Shown here one piece after another: positions 5,585 to 10,336 of a DNA stretch of 10,336 bases. The stretch covers positions 1 to 10,336 of the forward strand of contig JAHWIT010000077.1 of assembly GCA_019322455.1 (NCBI GenBank), written 5' to 3'. Origin of the DNA: Candidatus Woesearchaeota archaeon (GTDB taxonomy: Archaea; Nanobdellota; Nanobdellia; Woesearchaeales; WJKL01). Numbering within the stretch: position 1 is the first letter of the stretch; every line of letters starts with the position of its first letter. The position numbers were made by a program, and so were the translations under genes. The notes below the pieces were generated by a model. It searched no databases. It had not been told where the DNA came from and saw nothing but the letters and a program-made list of their open reading frames with translations.

Positions 5585-5851
5585 ATGAGAATCAATGTAA
5601 AGGATATTATAAAATATGAATTGATTGGATTGAAGATCAAGGTTATTGATTCAAAAAACAAGGCAAATATCGGGATTGAAGGAAAGATCATTGATGAAAC
5701 AAAAAATACAATTGTGATTGGAAGGAATGGTGAGAAAAAAAGATTATTCAAAAATAACATAATAATTGATGTTCAATTTGATAAAAGGGTTGTTAGGATT
5801 GAAGGAAAACTGTTGCTAGGAAGGCCAAAGGAAAGAGTGAAAATAAAATGA
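5585..5851 (+). CDS. rnp1: Ribonuclease P protein component 1 (Rpp29/Pop4 family)
   Basis: This protein is a subunit of archaeal RNase P, which removes 5' leaders from precursor tRNAs; with Rpp21 it binds the specificity domain of the RNA. The 88 residues have the family pattern: YELIGLKIKVIDSKNKANIG (11-30) and GKIIDETKNTIVIG (33-46) of the Sm-like barrel, and the ending GKLLLGRPKERVKIK (74-88), where LxGRPxxR is diagnostic. It is slightly shorter than common relatives (about 95-125) because the termini are trimmed. A 26-base gap from aIF1 is the largest inside the operon, and I see no convincing promoter in it. It overlaps uS17 by four bases. Confidence 0.92.
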   Translation: MRINVKDIIKYELIGLKIKVIDSKNKANIGIEGKIIDETKNTIVIGRNGEKKRLFKNNIIIDVQFDKRVVRIEGKLLLGRPKERVKIK

Positions 5852-6309
5852 AGGAAATAAAAAACATCGGAATTGATGTAAAAAATCCATCACAAAAATG
5901 TGATGATATAAAGTGTCCTTTTCACGGCAATTTAAAACCTAGAGGAAGGACTTTTAGTGGAATAGTTACCAGTACAAATATGGCAAAAACAGCTACTGTT
6001 GAATGGAGCTACAAGCTGTTTGTCCCAAAATATGAAAGAAGTGAAACAAGAAAAAGCAAGATTCATGTTCATAATCCTCTTTGCATAAATGCTCAAGTAG
6101 GAGAGGTTGTCAAGATTATGCAGACAAGACCATTATCTAAAACAAAAAATTTTGTGATTGTTGAAAAGATAAGGAAAGAGAGAGGATTTAAGGAAAAATT
6201 AGAAGAAAAAGAAGAAGAGAAAACAAAAGTAATTGAAGCAAAAACAAGAGAAGAGAAAAAGGAGGAAGTGAAGGAAGAGGAAGCTGTAAAGGAGGAGAAA
6301 ACAGAGTAA
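5848..6309 (+). CDS. rps17: Small-subunit ribosomal protein uS17 (S17/S11e) with charged tail
   Basis: uS17 is a primary binder of the 5' domain of 16S rRNA with an OB fold. Residues 1-112 are the archaeal form: IGIDVKNPSQKCDDIKCPFH (7-26), then GRTFSGIVTSTNMAKTATVE, the segment VPKYERSETRKSKIHVHNP (59-77) and GEVVKIMQTRPLSKTKNFVI. Cysteines 18 and 23 and His26 in the N-terminal loop are usual for archaeal S17. The 153 residues exceed the typical 105-115 because residues from about 114 on are a Lys/Glu tail. The ATG is in the ATGA overlap with the RNase P gene, and uL14 begins after a one-base gap. Confidence 0.95.
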   Translation: MKEIKNIGIDVKNPSQKCDDIKCPFHGNLKPRGRTFSGIVTSTNMAKTATVEWSYKLFVPKYERSETRKSKIHVHNPLCINAQVGEVVKIMQTRPLSKTKNFVIVEKIRKERGFKEKLEEKEEEKTKVIEAKTREEKKEEVKEEEAVKEEKTE

Positions 6310-6310
6310 A

Positions 6311-6712
6311 ATGCAAGCTATAAGTGCAAGAATAACTAAGGGACTTCCATCTGGTACTAAACTTGCTACCTGCGATAATTCAGGAGCTAAGATTATCAAG
6401 ATATTTTCAGTAAAAGGACATAAGACAGTAAAGGGAAGGATTCCAGCTGCAGGGGTTGGAGATTTAGTAATGGCTTCTGTAACCAGCGGAAGGCCGGACA
6501 TAAGAAAACAGGTTGTGTTTGCAGTGATTGTCAGGCAAAGAAAAGAGTATAGAAGGCCTGATGGAACAAGAATCAAATTTGAGGATAATGCAGCTGTTGT
6601 GTTAAAAGATGAAAAAGGAGATCCAAAAGGAACAATATTCAAAGGAGCAATTGCAAAAGAGGCATGCGACAGATGGCCTGGTGTTGCAAAATTGGCATCA
6701 ATTATAGTTTAA
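6311..6712 (+). CDS. rpl14: Large-subunit ribosomal protein uL14 (L14/L23e)
   Basis: uL14 is a beta-barrel protein at the subunit interface that contacts 16S helix 14 and lies by the factor-binding region. The 133 residues match the family. Visible signatures are GTKLATCDNSGAKIIKIFSV (15-34), the barrel segment GDLVMASVTSGRPDIRKQVV (50-69), VIVRQRKEYRRPDGTRIKFE (72-91) and the end RWPGVAKLASIIV (121-133). The usual GPVAxE near the C-terminus is GAIAKE here, a proline-to-alanine change. The ATG is one base after the uS17 stop. A GGAGG (6291-6295) is 15 bases upstream, too far to be a standard Shine-Dalgarno site. Confidence 0.96.
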   Translation: MQAISARITKGLPSGTKLATCDNSGAKIIKIFSVKGHKTVKGRIPAAGVGDLVMASVTSGRPDIRKQVVFAVIVRQRKEYRRPDGTRIKFEDNAAVVLKDEKGDPKGTIFKGAIAKEACDRWPGVAKLASIIV

Positions 6713-6721
6713 GAGATTAAA

Positions 6722-7102
6722 ATGAAGAAAAAATTTTCAAGAAGCTGGAATAAGAGCAAACAACCAAGAAAGCAGCGTAAGTATAGATATAATGCTCCTC
6801 TAAATATCAAAATCAAATTTATGGGATGCCACTTATCAAAGGAATTGAGAGGCAAGTACAAAAAAAGAAGCATTACTATAAGAAAGGGAGACAGTATAAA
6901 GGTTTTAAGAGGAAAGTTTAAAGGAAAAACCGGCAAGATTGACAGAGTGGATATTAAGAAATCTAAGGTATATATAACTGGAATAGATGTAGCAAAAAAA
7001 GACGGAACAAAGGCACTGTATCCAATTCATCCTTCAAATCTTGTAATAAATGAGTTAAATCTTGAAGATAAAAAAAGAGTAAAATCATTAGAGAGGATAT
7101 GA
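6722..7102 (+). CDS. rpl24: Large-subunit ribosomal protein uL24 (L24/L26e)
   Basis: uL24 starts large-subunit assembly by binding the 5' end of 23S rRNA and lies near the tunnel exit. The 126 residues show the archaeal/eukaryotic N-terminal arm (FSRSWNKSKQPRKQRKYRYN, 5-24, then MGCHLSKELRGKYKKRSITI), followed by a KOW motif, IRKGDSIKVLRGKFKGKTGK (53-72), and a final strand pair with IDVAKKDGTKALYPIHPSNL (88-107). The length is in the normal range. It begins nine bases after uL14, with no obvious Shine-Dalgarno motif, and precedes eS4 by four bases. Confidence 0.95.
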   Translation: MKKKFSRSWNKSKQPRKQRKYRYNAPLNIKIKFMGCHLSKELRGKYKKRSITIRKGDSIKVLRGKFKGKTGKIDRVDIKKSKVYITGIDVAKKDGTKALYPIHPSNLVINELNLEDKKRVKSLERI

Positions 7103-7106
7103 AAAA

Positions 7107-7814
7107 ATGGGAAGTATTGTAGAAAAACATTTGTCAAGACTTGCTGCACCAAAGACATGGCAATTAAAACGAAAAGGAATCAAATGGATTAAAAGACCAT
7201 TGCCTGGAGCGCATGCAATGGATAGAAGCGTTTCTCTTAATTTTGCATTAAAGCATATATTAAACTATGCAAGAACAAACAAGGAAGTCAAGAGGATGTT
7301 AAATAATCAAGAAATCTTTGTTGATGGTGTAAGAAGAAAGGATCCAAAGTTTGCAATTGGCATTATGGATGTATTATCTATTCCTAAGGTTGGCAAGTAT
7401 TTTAGAGTTTTATTGACTACAAAAGGCAAAATAAAATTACTGCCTATTCCAGAGAATGAAGCTAAGATTAAGCTATGCAGAATAAAAAATAAGGCTCCTG
7501 TAAAGAAGAAGATACAACTTAATCTTGGAGACGGCAGGAATATTCTTGTGGAAAAAGATGAATTCAAGACAAGAGACACAGTAGTTATTGAGGTTCCTTC
7601 TCAAAAGATCAAAGAATCATTAAAACTAGAAAAGGGAAATTCGGTGTATCTAACAAGAGGAAAACATGTTGGAGAAATTGGGATTTTTGAAGAAATAAAG
7701 AAAGGCAAGCTTATTTACAAAAGAGACAAAAAGATGTTTGAAACAGATATTAGTTTTGCTTTTGTTGTAGGTGGGAAAAATCCTATAATTTCATTGTCAG
7801 AGGTTAAAAAATGA
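7107..7814 (+). CDS. rps4e: Small-subunit ribosomal protein eS4 (S4e)
   Basis: eS4 occurs only in archaea and eukaryotes and binds the small-subunit body. The 235 residues have the expected order: an N-terminal basic region with HLSRLAAPKTWQLKRKGIKW (8-27), an S4-type RNA-binding domain (about 42-105, including EIFVDGVRRKDPKFAIGIMD at 69-88), a central eS4 domain with LNLGDGRNILV, and a C-terminal KOW-like segment (about 173-208, YLTRGKHVGEIGIFEEIKKG at 181-200). The length fits archaeal S4e. A weak GAGAGG lies ten bases before the ATG. It overlaps uL5 by four bases. Confidence 0.96.
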   Translation: MGSIVEKHLSRLAAPKTWQLKRKGIKWIKRPLPGAHAMDRSVSLNFALKHILNYARTNKEVKRMLNNQEIFVDGVRRKDPKFAIGIMDVLSIPKVGKYFRVLLTTKGKIKLLPIPENEAKIKLCRIKNKAPVKKKIQLNLGDGRNILVEKDEFKTRDTVVIEVPSQKIKESLKLEKGNSVYLTRGKHVGEIGIFEEIKKGKLIYKRDKKMFETDISFAFVVGGKNPIISLSEVKK

Positions 7815-8326
7815 ATCCAATGAGAGAGATTAAGATAGAGAAAATAACATTAAACATTGGAGCTGGAAAAGAGCAGACTAAGCTAGAAAAAGGCATAAAA
7901 TTGCTAAAGAACATTACAGGCATAGAACCTATTAAAACATTTGCTAAAAAGAGGATTCCTGGATGGGGTTTAAGACCAGGATTACCAATAGGATGCAAGC
8001 TTACTTTAAGAAAAAATACTGCTACTGATGTGCTTTTAAAATTATTGAAGGCAGTAGATAATATTTTGAAGCCCGAACAATTTGATATGAACGGAAATGT
8101 TGCTTTTGGCATTCCAGAATATATAGATATTCCTGAAGTAAAATATGATCCTTCAATTGGAATAATGGGATTAGAGGTATGTGTTACATTAGAAAGGCCT
8201 GGATTTAGGATTAAAAGAAGAAGACTTAGGAAAAGGAAGATAACACAAAGGCATTCTATTACAAAAGAGGAGGCAATAAAATTTATGGAATCTAAATTTA
8301 ATATTAAAGTAGGTGAAGCAGAATGA
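7811..8326 (+). CDS. rpl5: Large-subunit ribosomal protein uL5 (L5/L11e)
   Basis: uL5 binds 5S rRNA in the central protuberance and contacts P-site tRNA. The 171 residues match archaeal L5. The motifs are IEKITLNIGAGK (9-20), AKKRIPGWGLRPGLPIGCKL (45-64), GNVAFGIPEYIDIPEVKYDP (95-114), IGIMGLEVCVTLERPGFRIK (116-135) and a basic RRRLRKRKI. The start in the ATGA overlap with eS4 is supported by GAGGT (7800-7804) six bases upstream. A second Met at residue 4 is possible but less well placed. Confidence 0.96.
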   Translation: MNPMREIKIEKITLNIGAGKEQTKLEKGIKLLKNITGIEPIKTFAKKRIPGWGLRPGLPIGCKLTLRKNTATDVLLKLLKAVDNILKPEQFDMNGNVAFGIPEYIDIPEVKYDPSIGIMGLEVCVTLERPGFRIKRRRLRKRKITQRHSITKEEAIKFMESKFNIKVGEAE

Positions 8327-8553
8327 CAACAAGTGACTATAGAAAGGTTTTCAAGCAGCTGAAAGCGAAGCCAGTTATACTAAAAAAATTCCTAAAGCAT
8401 AATGCACCAAAAGAAAGAAGCTGTGGTATAAGTTTGAAAAAGTGTATTAGGTGCGGAAGAACAAGGGGCCATATTAAGAAATATGGTTTGGATCTTTGCA
8501 GACAGTGTTTTAGGGAGATATCAACAAAAATAGGATTCAAAAAATATAGCTGA
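8323..8553 (+). CDS. rps14: Small-subunit ribosomal protein uS14 (S14/S29e), N-terminally extended
   Basis: uS14 is a zinc-binding protein of the 30S head. The conserved zinc module is complete: KKCIRCGRTRGHIKKYGLDL (39-58) and CRQCFREI, with ligands Cys41, Cys44, Cys59 and Cys62, followed by the family ending GFKKYS. Most archaeal S14 proteins have about 50-57 residues; this one has 76, the extra part being about 20 residues near the N-terminus that include PVILKKFLKHNAPKERSCGI. Cys34 lies in this addition. The start is firm: ATG in an ATGA overlap with uL5, GGTGA (8312-8316) six bases upstream, no other in-frame ATG, and an opening TTSDYRK that resembles archaeal S14. Confidence 0.95.
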   Translation: MTTSDYRKVFKQLKAKPVILKKFLKHNAPKERSCGISLKKCIRCGRTRGHIKKYGLDLCRQCFREISTKIGFKKYS

Positions 8554-8561
8554 GGTTAAAA

Positions 8562-8951
8562 ATGCTAAATGATCCATTGTCAAATGCGTTATCAAAGATA
8601 TTGAATGCTGAACAGGTTAGTAAAAGTGAATGTATAATTAAACCTGTTTCAAATACTATAAAAAAGGTTCTTAAAATAATGCAAGAAAAGAAATATCTTG
8701 GAGGATTTGATGAAATAAATGACGGAAAAGGCAATTTTATCAAGTTAAATCTGCTAGGCCAAATAAATAAATGCGGAGCTATTAAGCCAAGGTATCCTAT
8801 TAAATGGGATAAATTTGAACGTTTTGAAAATAGGTATTTGCCAGCTAAAGACTTTGGAATTATTCTTGTTTCAACTAACAGAGGTATAATGACCCATATA
8901 GAAGCAAAAGAAAAGAAGCTCGGGGGAATATTGGTGGCTTATTGTTATTAA
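8562..8951 (+). CDS. rps8: Small-subunit ribosomal protein uS8 (S8/S15Ae)
   Basis: uS8 binds helix 21 of 16S rRNA and organises the central domain. The 129 residues match the archaeal length of about 130. Signatures are MLNDPLSNALSKILNAE at the start, KIMQEKKYLGGFDEINDGKG (38-57), the archaeal insert NKCGAIKPRYPIKWDKFERF (69-88), and the RNA-binding C-terminus GIILVSTNRGIMTHIEAKEK with GGILVAYCY. GAGGT (8552-8556) overlaps the uS14 stop codon and lies five bases before the ATG, supporting this start. uL6 follows after one base. Confidence 0.96.
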   Translation: MLNDPLSNALSKILNAEQVSKSECIIKPVSNTIKKVLKIMQEKKYLGGFDEINDGKGNFIKLNLLGQINKCGAIKPRYPIKWDKFERFENRYLPAKDFGIILVSTNRGIMTHIEAKEKKLGGILVAYCY

Positions 8952-8952
8952 A

Positions 8953-9498
8953 ATGAGAATCAATATTGTGAATAAAATTGCAATTCCTGAAAATGTTGAG
9001 GTTAAAGTAGATAAAGGAGTTGTGAGTGTTAAAGGTCCTAAGGGAGAGGTTACAAGAAAGCTTATTTCACAAAAAATCAATATCTCTGTTAAAGACAAAG
9101 ATGTTCTGATTGAATCCAAAAATGCTACAAAACGAGAAAAAAAGATGGCTGGAACATTTAAGGCCCATATTAAAAATATGATTAAAGGAGCATCAGAAGG
9201 TTTTACATATAAACTTAAGATATGCTCATCTCATTTTCCCATGAATGTTGGTGTGGAAAATAAACAGTTTGTTGTTAAAAATTTTTTAGGAGAATCTACT
9301 CCAAGAACTCTTGAATTAAAAGAAAATGTAGATGTGAAGGTTGATGGAACAGAGGTTGTAATTGAATCTCCTGATAAAGGGCTGGCAGGACAAACTGCTG
9401 CATCAATAGAAAAACTTTGTAAGATTAAAGGAAGAGACAAGCGTATTTTTCAAGACGGTGTTTGGATAATTTCAAAGGCTGGAAAGGAGATTAAGTAA
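8953..9498 (+). CDS. rpl6: Large-subunit ribosomal protein uL6 (L6/L9e)
   Basis: uL6 sits beside the sarcin-ricin loop and the factor-binding site. The 181 residues form the two repeated alpha/beta domains of the family: domain 1 (about 1-80) with IPENVEVKVDKGVVSVKGPK (11-30) and HIKNMIKGASEGFTYKLKI (72-90), and domain 2 (about 84-181) with SHFPMNVG, NFLGESTPR and GLAGQTAASIEKLCKIKGRD (143-162), ending in RIFQDGVWII. Length and order are normal. It begins one base after the uS8 stop with no clear Shine-Dalgarno motif, and eL32 follows after two bases. Confidence 0.96.
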   Translation: MRINIVNKIAIPENVEVKVDKGVVSVKGPKGEVTRKLISQKINISVKDKDVLIESKNATKREKKMAGTFKAHIKNMIKGASEGFTYKLKICSSHFPMNVGVENKQFVVKNFLGESTPRTLELKENVDVKVDGTEVVIESPDKGLAGQTAASIEKLCKIKGRDKRIFQDGVWIISKAGKEIK

Positions 9499-9500
9499 AA

Positions 9501-10091
9501 ATGGAAAAACAAGATTTGTTAAAACTTAGGAAGAAAATTAAGGCAAAGAAGCCTAATTTTATTAGACAGGACGCTCATAAAAAAGCAGAAATAAGTAAAA
9601 AATGGAGAAGACCAAAAGGATTGCATAGTAAGATGAGGCTTCATAAAAAAGGATATAGAAAATCTCCTTCAAAAGGTTATAGGGCTCCTGCTATTATAAG
9701 GGGGTTACATGAATCTGGACTTTTGCCAGTTATAATTTATTCAAAGAAGGATATTGAACAATTAGATGATAAAAAAGAAGGAGCAGTTATTGCAAAGGCC
9801 GTTGGTATTAAGAAACGGATTGAATTAATTAATTATACAAAAGAAAAAGGAATTAGGATACTAAATATCAAAGACATTGATAAATTTTTAACAAAAATAA
9901 ATGAAAGATTGAAGAAGAGGAAAGAAGAAAAGGAAAAGAAGCAGAAAGAGAAAGAAGAAAAGGAAAAGAAGAAAAAAATAGCAAAAGCAAAGAAGAAAGA
10001 AGATCTTGCAGAAAAATTAACAGAAGAAGAAAGAAAAGAGAAAGAAAAGAAAGAGCAAGATAAGCTCTTAATTAAGAAGGAAGCACAATGA
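9501..10091 (+). CDS. rpl32e: Large-subunit ribosomal protein eL32 (L32e) with charged tail
   Basis: eL32 is an archaeal/eukaryotic large-subunit protein bound to 23S rRNA near uL22. The core is residues 1-133: FIRQDAHKKAEISKKWRRPK (20-39), GLHSKMRLHKKGYRKSPSKG (40-59), YRAPAIIRGLHESGLLPVII, and AKAVGIKKRIELINYTKEKG. Archaeal homologues are usually 125-150 residues; here a tail of about 63 residues (134-196) made mostly of Lys and Glu brings it to 196. AAAGGAG (9483-9489) is 11 bases upstream of the ATG, a rather wide spacing. It overlaps eL19 by four bases. Confidence 0.95.
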   Translation: MEKQDLLKLRKKIKAKKPNFIRQDAHKKAEISKKWRRPKGLHSKMRLHKKGYRKSPSKGYRAPAIIRGLHESGLLPVIIYSKKDIEQLDDKKEGAVIAKAVGIKKRIELINYTKEKGIRILNIKDIDKFLTKINERLKKRKEEKEKKQKEKEEKEKKKKIAKAKKKEDLAEKLTEEERKEKEKKEQDKLLIKKEAQ

Positions 10092-10336
10092 AATTAAATC
10101 TTCAAAAAAGACTTGCTGCACAGATATTAAAATGTGGTGAAAAGAAAATATGCATGGATACAAGTAGATTAGAGGATATTAAAGAAGCTATAACTAAAGC
10201 AGATATTAGATCTTTAGTATCAGAAGGAGTTATTAAAAGAAAACAAAGTAATGCTGCTTCAAGAGTCAGAGCAAGAAAGATTGCTGTACAAAAAAGAAAA
10301 GGCAGAAGAAAAGGAGCAGGCAAAAGAAAGGGTAAA
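10088..10336 (+). CDS. rpl19e: Large-subunit ribosomal protein eL19 (L19e), 3' end cut by the window edge
   Basis: eL19 is an archaeal/eukaryotic protein that links the two subunits through a long helix. The frame starts at the ATG of an ATGA overlap with eL32 and stays open for 83 codons to the right edge. The N-terminal fold is recognisable: MKLNLQKRLAAQILKCGEKK (1-20), DTSRLEDIKEAITKADIRSL (24-43), then VSEGVIKRKQSNAASRVRAR (44-63) and KGRRKGAGKRKGK. Archaeal L19e has about 150 residues, so roughly half is missing. In other archaea uL18 and uS5 come next. Confidence 0.95.
   Translation, partial: MKLNLQKRLAAQILKCGEKKICMDTSRLEDIKEAITKADIRSLVSEGVIKRKQSNAASRVRARKIAVQKRKGRRKGAGKRKGK

Noticed and set aside
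5250..5851. aIF1 and an RNase P subunit inside a ribosomal operon as a novel gene cluster
   Set aside because: This arrangement between uL29 and uS17 is well known and conserved in archaea.
8323..8388. uS14 extension as a misplaced start
   Set aside because: The ATG has a good GGTGA site and an ATGA overlap, the opening residues resemble archaeal S14, and there is no alternative in-frame ATG.
1..10336. Mobile elements, CRISPR arrays, defence genes or a changed genetic code
   Set aside because: No spaced repeats, terminal repeats or transposase-like frames are present, and TGA works as an ordinary stop at many gene ends.

Overview
The window is almost entirely one archaeal ribosomal-protein superoperon, read left to right on the + strand. 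The gene order is uL3, uL4, uL23, uL2, uS19, uL22, uS3, uL29, aIF1 (SUI1), RNase P component 1 (Rpp29), uS17, uL14, uL24, eS4, uL5, uS14, uS8, uL6, eL32, eL19 (cut by the right edge). The archaeal assignment rests on eS4, eL32 and eL19, the SUI1 factor and Rpp29 inserted between uL29 and uS17, archaeal/eukaryotic-type uL2, uL3 and uS19 signatures, and TATA-box-like rather than -35/-10 promoters. The DNA is strongly A+T-rich, arginine is mostly AGA/AGG, genes are packed with ATGA stop/start overlaps, and TGA is used as an ordinary stop. Compact AT-rich DNA, an N-terminally extended uS14 and lysine/glutamate-rich tails suggest a DPANN-type archaeon (Woesearchaeota/Pacearchaeota-like). That placement is an inference from overall look and would need a tree.

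Layout: positions 1-249 hold the 5' part of an unrecognised gene on the - strand that runs off the left edge. Positions 250-507 are a divergent control region. It contains a well-placed TATA-like box for a leaderless - strand transcript, two candidate + strand TATA elements, and four consecutive inverted repeats that would lie in the operon leader if the distal + promoter is used. Positions 508-10336 are the operon, with gaps between genes of at most 26 bases and eight 4-base or 8-base overlaps, plus a possible further one at uL4/uL23.

The genes together supply much of the core of both subunits: the peptidyl-transferase surroundings (uL2, uL3, uL4), the exit tunnel (uL4, uL22, uL23, uL24, uL29), the decoding and mRNA-entry side (uS3, uS14, uS19, uS17, eS4, uS8), the 5S RNA/central protuberance region (uL5) and the factor-binding region (uL6, uL14). 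An initiation factor and a tRNA-processing subunit are co-transcribed with them. Gene content is conventional for archaea; I found no mobile element, CRISPR array, tRNA, rRNA or undescribed multi-gene system. The points worth a second look are the structured leader and twin promoters, the unknown divergent gene, charged C-terminal tails on five proteins, an altered catalytic-centre loop in uL2, and the uS14 N-terminal extension.
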